This document shows, piece after piece, positions 51,665 to 64,000 of a stretch of DNA of 64,000 nt. Under the pieces are notes generated by a model. It made no database searches. It saw only the letters and a list, made by a program, of their open reading frames with translations, and had not been told where the DNA came from. Both the position numbers and the translations under genes were made by a program. Origin of the DNA: Vespula vulgaris. Its lineage: Eukaryota; Arthropoda; Insecta; Hymenoptera; Vespidae. Numbering within the stretch: the stretch's first letter is position 1; each line of letters opens with the position of its first letter. The DNA lies in NCBI RefSeq assembly GCF_905475345.1, contig NC_066593.1, positions 6,392,274 through 6,456,273 on the forward strand. Reading direction: 5' to 3'.

Positions 51665-53535
51665 TGTCCGTTTCCCTTGACAGTTTCTTTGAATCTCACT
51701 ACAGCTTCAAAGAGACGAAGTAAGAGATTCGACGGAATGAGAGGATAGAAAAGGAAAAAAAAGAAAGGAGATAAAATTTGAGATGACCTAAGAATTATTA
51801 GAAAAGTATCGATTCCTCTTTTACTTGAATATCTAAACGGAATTATTCGAAATAAATAAATAAATGAATGAATGAATTGACTGGCTTAAAATCACGGCGT
51901 TGAAACGTGATTGCGTGCGCAGAATCGAATCGATTCAATTTCGAGGTTTGCTTGAAAGTGAATCAGCGTCATTGAGTTAAAAGAACGAATCCCTTGTATA
52001 ATGTGTGTGTGTGCGCGCGCGCGAGTGTGAATGTGTGAGCGAATGAGTGTTAGGTCGAGGTCGAAGAGACGAAGATTTCTCTTTGAGAGGTAATGGCACT
52101 ACCGTGATATCGTCGGCAAACTTCCTTATGCGGGTTCGTGCCCCATCATAATGAGACGCTTCCACGACATTTTATTAATGGAACTGGCCGAAGGTTACGT
52201 TCCGCCATTAATATTCACCGATGTGGCGATCTACAGTGGACTAGGACTTTAATAGGTGTCCAGAGTACGTCCGCTACTGGCAATTAGGCCGTAGTACGAA
52301 TAATAGATGCGTCCGCATGGAGTCATTTCGAATATTTGTTGAAACGCTTTTACCCTATCATTCTTCCCTTATATCTTCTTCAAGATTATTATATACGTAT
52401 TAACGTAAGGAAAAAGAAGGAAGTTAAGTTTCCCATTAATTTTCTTTTAATTAAATTCATTGGAGACCGATGATAAATAATCGATGTAAGATGAGGAATA
52501 ATATTTCGTGAAACGAATGATATTTCTGTATTTCACGATAGAAGAAAAATGCGTAAAGAAAAGTGTACTTCTCCTACGTATGTACGTGTTCCTATAAGAT
52601 ATCGATTTATTTCATGAGAACAAACACGTGTGTAGAAAGTAAGAGGTAGAAGAAAAAGAGATAGAATCAGAAAGAGAGAGAAAGAGAGAGATAGGGAGAG
52701 AGAGGAAGGGAGGAGGGTCAAAGAGAGAGAAAGAGAGAGAGAGAGAGAAAGTGATTATGGCGAAGATAAAGTCTATTCTTTTAAGTGGATAAAGATTGTT
52801 AATAATAAAACGATATCTCGGCATCTGTTGTATTAGAGAAAAATGGTTATCGATAGTATAGCGAATTATCGGAAAATATTGGAAAGAGATTTTGTCCTCT
52901 TAGAGCGTTTAAGGGTGTCGTGCCAATTAAACACCGACAGCTCGTTGTTAAAGAACATTGTGTTAGACAAGTAAGTACAAAGCAGCTATCGGTCGTTGAG
53001 TGGACGCGTTTTAAACAAATTCAAGCTGTCCCGATTCACCGTATACATTTACCAAAAATTATAATACAAAGGAGCGAGTTTCAAAGGCTAATTAATTCTT
53101 TTTAGAAAACACCCTCTTCCCTCGCTCTTTTTCTTTTTATTTCTTTTTTTTTTCTTTTTCTCATCTTAACCTCTTTCAACATCGTTGTTCGCTCGAGTTG
53201 ATGAAAAATTAACGAACGCGATACGTCAGCGTTGAATTTTTTAAACTCGGTCTCTTGCCTCCGTACGATTAGTTTCGCGATGAACATGAACGTCCAAGAG
53301 TCTCTTCGACCCAAGTGACGTATTATCTCTCGCGATGACCTCCACCACCTTTCGTTACGCTTCCCTTTGGCTAAGTCCCGTTGAGATCATCATACGCTGC
53401 CGATCGCAGTTTGCCGTCAATCTTCCTGGCTTCATTCATGTAGCCCCTTCTCGTAGATAATATACGCAGATCTCTCCGCGTATCATCGTAAATTCCGAGA
53501 ACGGAAGTGACTTATGCGATAAAGTGTCTACACGC

Positions 53536-53540
<5 letters not shown>

Positions 53541-53596
<56 letters not shown>

Positions 53597-53606
53597 GAGA
53601 GAGACA
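53541..53606. repeat. (GA)n microsatellite
   Basis: A GA run about 290 bp upstream of the predicted recursive splice site. Confidence 0.9.
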
Positions 53607-53863
53607 GACAGATAGACGAATAGAGAGAGAAAGATTCTAACATATGTAACCAAATGTAGAAGTTTCATTCGTGTTAAGAAATCTCTATTAATTAGATTTA
53701 CATTTCTCTACCAAAAGAATTATTCAAACATACTTATCTAACAATCGTGGAACATATTACATAATTACTGAACAAATAATGAAATAATACATTCTTAATA
53801 ATCAGATTAAATATTATTTTATCTTTTCGAATTGTATTAAAGTTTATCAGACGCAAATACTCC

Positions 53864-53901
53864 TACTAATACGAGTAATTGTATTTTCTGTTTCAGGTAA
53901 G
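53864..53901 (+). promoter_or_regulatory. Predicted recursive (ratchet-point) splice site, zero-length exon
   Basis: TACTAAT at 53864-53870 is a perfect match to the canonical branch-point sequence. It is followed by the pyrimidine-rich TTGTATTTTCTGTTTCAG ending at 53896 and directly by GTAAG (53897-53901). A full 3' splice site thus abuts a full 5' splice site with no exon between. This is the known form of recursive splice sites in long insect introns, and the strand agrees with the convertase intron. An AG six bases after the branch A is probably too close to be used. Confidence 0.6.
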
Positions 53902-54215
53902 CCATGTCATAAATTAGGAACACGGCCAAATCCTTTTCCACGTAATACGACGCCTATGTAAATCTCAACCGTAGGAAGGAACGTTCGAGTCATATTTTTT
54001 AGAAGTAACATCGATTAGATACATGAGAGTGGACTTTCGAAAGGCGTGTAAAGAGAGAGATAGATAGATAGACGGAGAGAGAGAGAGAGAGAAATAGAGA
54101 CAGAGACAGAGAGAGTGAGAGAGATACGCGCATGTAATACGTTGAAAGCGCGTCAAAATCGATGAACGGCCACTCCAAATCCTTGTCAATCTTGGCTCGA
54201 TATTGGCTTGTGTCA

Positions 54216-54217
<2 letters not shown>

Positions 54218-54269
<52 letters not shown>

Positions 54270-54271
54270 CC
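54218..54271. repeat. (CT)n microsatellite
   Basis: A CT run with one GT interruption. Complementary to GA-rich sequence at 54047-54123. Confidence 0.9.
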
Positions 54272-57200
54272 TCTTACTCTATGATCGTGAACATTGCTAG
54301 CGCTATCCAACGTGTGTAGTACAGGCATGTCTATGATAGGGTGAGTTTCGTTCGATGGTCCAGTACAACGTCCACTATATCTCTGCTCCGTTGACCGAAC
54401 GATCTCTCTTGGTTTATCTCTTTCTCTCTCTCTCTTTCACTCGTTCTTTATCGAATAAACTAGATCAAACACCTTTTACTTGGTTTGGTTCGCCTACACA
54501 AAACGTCTTCCTCTTTTTTCATCTAAGATCATTTCCGTCGAACTTGTATAACGGGATTTACAAGGTAGAACGTGAACTATCGGAATACATTACGATCTGA
54601 CAAACTAATGTTTGTGTATTAGATATATTACATTATATATTACATAACGGTATAATGTCGATCAGTTGAAATTGATACGGAGATAAAATATTTTAGATAA
54701 ATCGTAGCAATGCGATGTCCTACTAATTTTTACGATATATGTACGTATATAAGTTACAATGATTATTTTTATTACAAAAGTAACAAAAATTATTTGTAAT
54801 GGTAATCAAGTAAAAGTTATTTATAATAGAACATAATAAAAATTATACGTAATATAATCTTCTATAAAATTTATTTATATAGGATTATTTATGTAAAATA
54901 TAATACATACATATATAAAAATAATTCAGCTTTATGCGGAATAGAAATATTAGTTTGTCGGATATGTTTTGTTTATACGTATGCTTATGTTTATATTTGA
55001 CCTTTCATATAATCAACGTACTACCGTATTTCCTGTTGTTAAATAGAACGTATACGAGGTTGTGTAAACATAGTCGTTCGAGACGTAGTTTAGTCATTCG
55101 TGAACAGTTCGAGAAGACGAACTTGTGTTTCATTTAGATTTTTACCGTACTATTTCCCTAACGGTTGCGGTGGTAGGTACGTAAGTATACATACGCGACC
55201 ACGAACTCGAGTACAACATGAGATTTCCGGACTTTGTTCTTAAACGTCTTTGCCTTTTCACATGGAACACGATTATTACGTTCCTCGCGTCCGACATTCA
55301 TCTATCTTTACGTCTTCGTGTCTGTACGTATAAAGGCATAGAGAAATGTTTCTCCTTCATCAAGAGAGAAGACGTTCCTATGATATATATACATATATAC
55401 ATATATAGATGTGTGTATATATATACACAGGTATATATATATATACATTATATATATATATTGTATTCAGTAAAGCGAAAAGGCCGAGCTAGTCCTATCC
55501 AACTCCACTCTCCATAAGTTTCCGTCCGATGTAAAGGCGGTTTAGTCGAACTTGCGAGCGAACGTTGTCCAAGATAGTTTGATCGAGTTTCGACTAGAGT
55601 TAACGGCGTCTTATAGGTGTAAGGATTCTCGGTGTGTCTCTTAATGATGTAAATGTTCTTGTTACGTCATGACTTTGATTAATCCAATTTCTATCGTCGA
55701 TCGATAGTTTTACGATCAAAAGGAAAAATTCGTTTAAGTCGATTGGATAGGAAGAAAAAAGCACGTATGTCTACAAGAGTGAAAGAAAAAGAAAGAGAGA
55801 AAGAGAGAAAGATATGTACGTGACATATCGACGAGGATGAAAAAAAAAAGAGAGAAAAAAGATAAAACAGCATCTGATATGCGACGGAGATGTAAGTCAG
55901 GTTTTGAGTTAACAAGAGTCATGGAGAAAGGTAAAGAACAGGGTGAAGCGTGACGGAGCGCGAGACTGCTACCAACGCTCGTGTAAAAGGTGGGAGTTGG
56001 GTGGTGAGTTTCCATGTTTGATGAACTTTTTGCTTCGTATCCGTGAGATTCGAGCCCAGAAATAATCTCTGCTCTTTATTCGCGATCTTGCATTATGCAA
56101 CGCTCACTTTGCTATTTGCATGATAAAAGTTGAAACGAGCTGCGAAGCTTCCCTTCGAAAGCTACCAGAAGGGGCCATTGAGAGAGATCTTCTTTGCTCT
56201 TGGATATAATTTTATAAAGTAGAGAAATATCTAAGAAAAGCTGCAGCTGCTGATAGGAAACTGCATTTACAATATTCTTCAAACTATAATCTTATTCGAT
56301 GTATCTACCTTCTGTATTCGCTCATTATAAATATTAAAAATAATCAGTCGCGACATTGTGTGTGTATGTGTGTACGTGCGAGAGTGTATAAAAACGACAA
56401 AAAGAATCATACGACCTATAACGGAACATATTATATTTCGTTTGATTCGAATGACATAAAATTTACGAGATATAGGAATATTAAAAGGTCAAAAAATAGG
56501 ACGTACGATGCGTACACGCGATGAATTAAATTCATTCCACGTGAATTTTTGGTCCTTTTACCATTCATCAAAAATTCTGGACTGGTACTGCCAAGTACGT
56601 AATTCTGTTCTCTCATAGCTGATGAAATGTCAAAGCTTTTCCCTTCGCTCTATACGCTTCTACCACCCCCAACCCCGCCTATTCTTACTATACCATACGA
56701 GAGCTTCTGAATTTTAATTATCTTACGCGTGTCTCCCTACGAAGTAATTTCTCGCGTATTAACGTGATCAAAGCAGACTTGGTGATGTCTCGAAAAAAAA
56801 AGAAAAAGAAAAAGAAAAAAAGAAGAGCACTTTCACGTCATACTTTACGTTTTTTGTCTATGTTCTTTCTGCTTCTTCTTTTTTTTATCCTTTCTTTCCA
56901 TTTTCCTTTCTTTCCTTTTTCTTTTTTCCTTCTTTTTCGTTGTGTTACGAGAAAACGATTCGACGGGAAAACGTATCTGCCATCGTGAATTCGCGTGTGT
57001 AAGAGTACATCTTTAATCTTTCCGAGCGAACTTCGTTTCGTTTTCATCTTTTCATTTTTTATCATCGCGATCACGCGACCGCGCGAGGTCACGTACCGTT
57101 GAACTTAACCTTTCGGAGGCTTGGTCTAGCATCGCACGTATTAGTGTTTCAAAAGAAACTGTCATGCATTAAGGAACGTGTTTACCCTATTGTTTTCTAC

Positions 57201-57486
57201 GTACATATGTATATTACGTTAGATGAATAATTGAATATGATTTCTTTATATTTACTAAATCTAAAATTCTAAGTACATAATAAATTCTCTTTGCGTAACA
57301 TGAAGAAAGTTATTAAACTTTAAAAAGTATTTGAGCATTTCTGTGATCGATTATGTATAGATATTCTTTTTATTTCTCTTATCAAGAATTCTTCCATTTT
57401 TATTTTATTATCGTTTGAGCTTAAAGAAAAAGAAATATAAAGAGAAATACAAAGAGAAAGAGAATGAGATATCAAGAGAGAGAAAT

Positions 57487-57588
<102 letters not shown>

Positions 57589-58454
57589 AGAAAGAAAGAA
57601 AGAAGAAAAGAAAGAGAGGAACGTGTTAATCTGCAAACATAAAAATAGAAATGATGGAAAAGTTTTTCCCTTGATAAATGTACTACGAACTTTTTCCATT
57701 ATCTTCAGTGTGTCGTGCTTACGAATCATTTAGATGATCTCGCATCTTTTTTCTCTCCTTTTTCTTTTACCTTTTTATTTAATATAACTATCCTTATTCT
57801 ACGTATATACACATATACGTATATGCCAAGATAGCACGCAGATTTGTTAGCCAACACGAGCAATCCCCGTGAGCTGAATTATGCAACGTTTACTTCCGTG
57901 TTTACGTGCACTAGTAGGGACTATGGTCGCAGACTTGAACATGCACCTACTAACGGTCTGACGGATTAAACAAATCGTCCTTCTCTTTACTATTCTAGTG
58001 ACAATAGTGCGAATAATTACTCGATCGCAAATCATCGGCCGAGAAATTTTCTTCGTCAAATTTCTTTGAAATTGATTATCCTTTGTCTTATCAAAATCGA
58101 ATTTACTTATAATCGTTCAACGTCAATCATAAAATCGATATCAATTGATCGATTCATCGGTTCATCGAGAAAATATTTCTTTCGAGTATTATTTTTTTCG
58201 ATCATTCGATCAATGGAAAAGATTTCGTTAATATATACATAAGTGATTAGCATAACGTAGATAATATGTAATATAAAAGTGGCGAATCAATATAGGGTTG
58301 TAGCAAAAGAAGTGGGAGCGTGAATTATAAAATATAATGTGATAACATATACCATATTCATTTTTGCAATATTATACTCTGCAGATTGACGAGATGATTA
58401 TTCATAGGAAAATATTCAAAATACACGGAGATCTCGTTAAAATTTCTGTATAGT

Positions 58455-58488
58455 CTACTACTACTATACTATTACTACTATTACTATA

Positions 58489-58528
<40 letters not shown>

Positions 58529-58529
58529 G
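58455..58529. repeat. (ACT)n triplet repeat
   Basis: Imperfect ACT/ATT units become about 15 perfect ACT units at the right end. Confidence 0.9.
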
Positions 58530-60771
58530 GATTTACTGACGTTAAACTTGATTCATATATTATATTTTGAAAGAAGGGAAAAAGATAAAAATAAAAAAGA
58601 AATTAAATTGTCGAGGATCTTGAATAAAAAAATTGTTAGAAAATTCGTTTCTGCATTGAGAAGCAGAAATAACGCGCGCAAATTATACTTTAAAGAAATT
58701 AATTTCATATATGCGTTCGTACTGGCATAGTACCAACGTGTACACGTACACGTACGAGTGTAAACATTTATCTATGTATTTGTAGCCGCTTCAAGCCCAG
58801 AAGAACGCGCTTATAAACCACAAGGACGTTTATAAAGGAATATCGTCGTCATGAAGCGATTTAAGCTTTTTTTAATTAGCATGCTGCGGTCTGTCAAAGG
58901 AATTCAGGATTATTCTACGTTGAAAGATCGCTTTTCAAAGAACGTGAACATGAATATCTTTCATCTGTTAATCCTGCGCAACGACAAACTTAAACGTTCG
59001 TATTTCTAACGAACTAGCAAAGCTTTTACATTATGATTCCAAACGAATAGAACATACAAGTTAAGTGATTAGAAACGATTTAATTCTCTTCCTCGTTCGT
59101 TTTTATTTGTAAATCAAATATAACAAGAACGAAGTATTCCGTTTAATTAATGATAATCGCATCAAAGCGGTCGTAAGACTTCAAACGATATATTCCTTTT
59201 CGTATTGTAACAAGTTTAATATATATATGAACGTTAATAAGATTGATTAAAACGTAACGTCGTCATTTCATTCATAAAACAGAGATATAAATTAAACCGA
59301 TTAGAAGAAGCATCTAACGTTTCCTGTACACGCAAAGCTTTAATCGGATGAATTATAAGAAAGAAACTTCATTGAATTTATCTTCCTTTCTTCTCTCTCT
59401 CTCTCTCTCTCTTTCTTCTTCGTCTTCTTCTCTTCCTTTCTATTTATCTATCTGTTTCTTTTCATTTATCTATCAATCTATTTATCCTTATAACTATATA
59501 CGTGTGTATATATATATATATATATATATCTTTTTTTTCTTGTAAAGGAAATATCCCTATTTCGAACGGCACGGAAAAGACGGAAATTGAGAAAAGCTTC
59601 GCTGCATTAATGCTTTTCGTGCGTGCTATGCATTAACGAGATTCATAATGCCGAACGAGAGCAGAGTTATAAATAAATAGTATATACATCGACGAAAACA
59701 TACCTTTTAATGGGATTCCCCAAACAGAGGTTCTCTTAATTGCATGAAGTAATTGCGAGTTAGATTAAAAACTTCCCTAATGCGACACGGCAAACTCGTT
59801 ACTTTCGTCAGTGTCAGATCGTTAATACTTTGAGTTTCGAAAACATCTGCCATTTTCAACCCTTACGAAGTTGAACTACTCGATTTTGATCTGATGTTCT
59901 AATTATTAATAATAATCATCAATTCATATACAACTGGCTTATTGCGAATATATAATTATACAAGTATTTATAAAAGAAATATTTCTCTTTTGAAACAATA
60001 CCGCGTCGTACATATAAACAAAGATAACGAGTTTTTCTTTAGCTTTCTTTTTCTTTCATTTCTTTCTTTCTTTCTTTTTTTTTTATTTTATAGATACTTG
60101 GTGATCAGCATTTTCGAGAGGTACGATAAAAGTCGCGGAGAGAAAGAGTAACATGTGGCTTTTGTCTTAAAACAACTAGGAAACAAGTTCGATACTCGTT
60201 AATGAGTACCTCTTTCCTTTTATATCATACTCTCTCTCTCTCTCTCTCTCTTTCTCACTCTCCTTCTTCTCTCTTTCTCTCTTTTTCTCTTTTTTTCTCT
60301 TTCTAGTCGATGTAGCTGCCAGAACGAGGCATAGAGTTGAGGTTGAAGCCGTGCTTAAGAAGCAGCTTTCGTTTGTCAAACAATGGATCGAGGCGACTGA
60401 TCGAACGAATTGCTTCTAGTAAAACTGTAGATCGTCAAATACGGCTCGAATTATTATGTCTTACATAATAATAATGTTTACGTGATCGGATCTTCTCATC
60501 ATAACGATCTTAATTACTGTTCATGGAAGATATATTATATTACTATTAATAAATTTATCTCGTGTATAATAATGATTTATGTGAGACAATCGAGATACTG
60601 AAAGATATTAATATTAACACGTTTGATCAATTGGGAATCAATTTTGTAAATTTGCTTTGAAATGTTTATTATTATTTGTGTTTATATATTATTTATGAAT
60701 AAATAACGCATATATATTTGCATTGCATATAATTATTATAGTGTGTAATAGCCTGATCTGTATAAGTTTTA

Positions 60772-60953
60772 TAAAATATACAAAACACATATATATTTTT
60801 ATATAAGTTAATAAAAAAGGAATTATCCTAAACAAATATATTATATATATATATATATTTGTTTAGGATAATATATACATATGTATATTTGTTTAGGACA
60901 ATCCATTTTTATTAAATCACATAAAAATAAAACGTGTGCCAAAAATATTAGAT
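60772..60953. repeat. Imperfect inverted repeat with arms of about 70 bp
   Basis: Reading outward, the left arm (60840 down to 60772, reverse strand) and the right arm (60884-60953) both begin TATATTTGTTTAGGA and continue with similar order (AATTCC/AATCC, then TTTTTATTAA, then ATAAAAATA). A further perfect copy of TATATTTGTTTAGGATAAT at 60854-60872 makes a tight palindrome with 60822-60840. The structure resembles a small fold-back or non-autonomous element. No transposase is present. Confidence 0.7.
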
Positions 60954-63900
60954 AGACATATAGATTTACATAAAATTATCTCGACAGTTAACGCGTTAAA
61001 ATACGCAAGAATAAATAGAATTATAATATGAATGTATAATATTGAATACGATTGAAAAGTAGTATTTAGAATGTATGCAAGTCTTCATATGTTCTTATTG
61101 AAAAGGAACGAAATAAGATGCGTGATATTGAAAGAAATTCAAACTATGTTGGAAGATAAGAGTTACATCGTTGAATGGAAAGAAAAAGTAGAGAATCTAA
61201 GATCTAAGCAATTTTCAAATACTTCCTATAGCCGGGTAGGCTCATATCCATTCGTTCGTCGGTGTATTTACAAATGCGCGTATTTTCTATCAGCCATACC
61301 GACTCATTCGTCGTCTCACGGTACGTGTCACGTTGACGTGGAAAATAACGTAGACGGAAACTCGTATTCTCGAAAGGTAGTCGTTTCTCTATTTGTACAG
61401 TATGAAGAGAGGAAAGGTTGGCGTGTATATGCATTTCCACGCACACAGTTATTCGTCGAAAGATTTTCTATCTAATCTCGAAGTTCGATATGCCCGGACA
61501 TGAAAGAACCGAGACGTTTATAAGCGAAGAACTTTATGAAGCAAGTCATTTTACTAATTTTATATCACGAGTATACGATAAAACCATACTGTTTTTGTCA
61601 TTTCGATATTGCATTTACAACGATGAACTTTTTCTTTTTTCTTTTTGATTTTTTTTTTTTAATAAAAATCAAGTATATTTTACAATCGAATTAATTTCTA
61701 TTTCGTTTATAATTAGATTTTTCATATTCGATCGATTTAGAATTCCAATTTGGTTAATATAGATTTGGCTCGTCAATGTTTGCGATCTTGAGAGATCTTA
61801 AAAACTCGGCCATTGAAAAGATTTATTTTTATAGCAATAAACCGTCGGAGATCTCAGGTACTCGCGTTTGGTAATGCCTCGTATATCGTACTTACAGCGT
61901 ACTTTAGAAAGAAGAGAACATAAACTATATTTACGTTAGGCGCAATCGTTTCGAGAATCGCCGTATAGTGCGCGCTAACGGCAGTAAAAAGATCAAGAAT
62001 TTATCTTCTCAAGAAGTTCTCCATTTACTCACGATCTTTAACGTTATCTTTCCTTTTTCCTTTTTCGATAAACTTGGTAATAAATAAACTTTCGAAGAAC
62101 CCTTACGTTAGTTGCTACAATGATTACTTTTCTAGTCGTCCTTTGATAGTTTTTTTTATGTATGCATTTATTCTCGGAATTGTGCTTTTCAAAGAAGTAA
62201 GGCTACGAATTTACTTTGTAGAAGAGAAGAGAAGAGAAATAAAACGTTGAAAAAGAAAAAAATAAATAAGAGAAGAGAGAAAGAGCATAAAAATGAAAAC
62301 GGTGACGGGAACGAAAGGCCTGTGAAATTGTTTCCTCGCTGGTTTTGTTTCCTACGAGCAAGCTCGATGGGTTGCATTTTTTCACATGCATTCGCAGGAT
62401 CAAAGCGCCGAATCATATCGCGTAAATCCGAGCAGTCATTTTCACTTCGATGTTGGCATATGGCAAAATTGCAAATATCTCCCAAACTTATTCAAAAACA
62501 TCGAATACATATACCATAAATATATATGTATATAGAAAGGTAGATGACCGGTCATCGAAACACAAAACTACGAATTCCTCAAAATACATTACGTATTATC
62601 TAAGAACATTTCTATATAAAAGGCGACTCATCTCATTTGTTAGATTTCTTAATGAGTAATAATTTGTTTAACGAATCAAAAGATTTATAAAGATTGCAAT
62701 ATATTAGTATGTTTTCTCGCGAATCGAGAAGTGAATCATCCTGTATACGTATCTCCGCAACCAAATCGATTTTCGATTTTTGGATTTTTTCTTCCTTTTA
62801 TTTTTTCAAAAAATTCCAACGAACTTGTATTCTTCGCCGATTCATGAATATTTTATCGGACGCGTCGAATCGTTACGAATGTTCCGTCGAAAAAATTTCG
62901 TAGGTCGCTAGGAGAAAAGCCCTTCGTCCATTTTCGAATTGTTGAATTCTATTTATTCGTTTTGTAATATTCGCACGAAAAAATAGTATGTTAGATTATA
63001 CGTATTAGAGATTTTCAAGTCCTTCAAATCAGGACTTCGTACCATGACATACGTATTTGAAAACATTCGCGTATTAGCATGTTTGCCATCGCACATTTTA
63101 TCCTGTGGTTGCAAATGACGAGATATTTACGTCTTTAAAGGTCGAAGTTGTTCGTTATTAGCGTAACCATTAACGTTTGAATAGTAAAATTCTTTTATTG
63201 ACGCTTACAAATCTAACATAATAAATATTAAAAGCGAATTTTTACGTGGCTTTGTTTTTGCGAAGAAGTTACGAAAGCCGTTAAGTGATTTTACTGAATT
63301 ATGCAAAACGATTTCATTGGTCAACTTGTAAATGAAATTGTAGAGATTATTACGGAATCATCGAGCAATAGGAAAATTCGTAGTGAAATTATATCCGATT
63401 GTTATTCCTTCCACGTAATACTAAATTATACAAGGAAAAAAGTATATTTCGTATTAGTAGAAAGTGTAGTTAATTTTATTAATTAAATTAGGCAGAGCAC
63501 CCGGACGTGTTTGTATTCTGCTTTGAGAATCGCTTTGTTCGCGGAAGCTGAAACGCGTTGAAACGCAAGAATCGTCTTTATCTCTCTAACATCGTTTGTC
63601 GACATTGAAACGCTGAAAATGCGAACAACGCATTCATCGAATGCATATGCGCCAGTGCGCGAATGAGCTATGACCTACGATTCGAATATTGCATTACACC
63701 GGAAACATAAACAGGAGTTTGACGTCATAAACATGTTAAGCTTATGCATTTAGCGCGACATACTTAAATGGTAATAAGGAAGTAAAGAAGAAGAAAAAAA
63801 AAAAGAAACAAAAAAGTGAACAATTGCGTAAACCAACAATTATCATATATTTTAATAAAGATCACATTTTCTTTGTTCGTATTTCGTTAAAATTCGCTTT

Positions 63901-64000
63901 ACTCATAAATATGTATCTTTCGTGATGTTGAAAAAAGTTGTTCTTTTTTTACGTTATCCTTTTTTACGATTATTACGAATACGATGTTAACTAAAGATGA

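Larger units (their letters stand above)
25722..53896 (+). other. Convertase first coding intron, part upstream of the predicted recursive splice site
   Basis: This is inferred intron, because the first coding exon ends at 25721 and no continuation of the prodomain (a YHF...KR-type segment) was found. The segment is 28.2 kb. It holds no coding exon that I can support. Content is AT-rich DNA with many GA/CT, TA, ATGT, TTC/AAG and hexamer repeats, a diverged tandem duplication at 43.4-43.9 kb, and several non-repetitive islands. An unrelated gene nested in the intron cannot be excluded, but no known protein family is visible. Confidence 0.6.

Noticed and set aside
52920..53105. 61-codon frame with unusually balanced composition (MPIKHRQLVVKEHCVRQV...)
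   Set aside because: It matches no known domain and lacks convincing splice borders, so it is not called as an exon.
61071..61475. 134-codon open frame, one of the longest in the intron
   Set aside because: No family or motif is recognised, composition is intron-like, and a comparable frame is open on the other strand.

Overview
The window is eukaryotic and almost certainly from an insect. It is AT-rich, carries phased spliceosomal introns and very many (GA)n, (CT)n and (TA)n microsatellites, and has CpG-rich islands over likely first exons. The two genes I can recognise are both insect families. The overall style (CpG-tolerant, microsatellite-rich, few recognisable transposons) and the receptor's intracellular loop suggest a hymenopteran, perhaps a wasp or bee. 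That taxonomic call is inference.

Layout. (1) At 244-2215 on the minus strand lie four coding exons of a nicotinic acetylcholine receptor beta1-type subunit. They run from just after the signal peptide to the stop codon, with all exon phases agreeing. A signal-peptide-like ORF lies just upstream at 2429-2509, but its frame does not join cleanly to the next exon. (2) 2.5-13 kb is non-coding and full of microsatellites. (3) At 13153 on the plus strand there is a good Inr plus DPE core promoter and a GC-rich candidate non-coding first exon ending at a GT donor near 13663. (4) 13.7-24.9 kb holds no gene that I can support. (5) A CpG-rich island at about 24.88-25.72 kb carries an Inr at 25021 and a 5' UTR. 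It also holds the first coding exon (25560-25721) of a furin-type proprotein convertase, covering the signal peptide and the start of the prodomain. (6) From 25722 to the end of the window, more than 38 kb, the sequence is best read as the first coding intron of that convertase gene. No catalytic-domain exon was recognised.

The two genes are divergently arranged, with about 23 kb between their start codons. One encodes a synaptic ligand-gated channel subunit and the other a secretory-pathway processing protease. Nothing in the sequence says they work together.

The most interesting observation is a near-ideal zero-length exon at 53896/53897 inside the long convertase intron. It has a TACTAAT branch-point match, a pyrimidine-rich tract, then CAG immediately followed by GTAAG. 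This is the signature of a recursive (ratchet) splice site. Other points of interest are a second weaker ratchet candidate, an alternative upstream promoter, a roughly 70-bp-arm inverted repeat, a diverged tandem duplication, a 10-bp minisatellite and several non-repetitive islands that could be regulatory.
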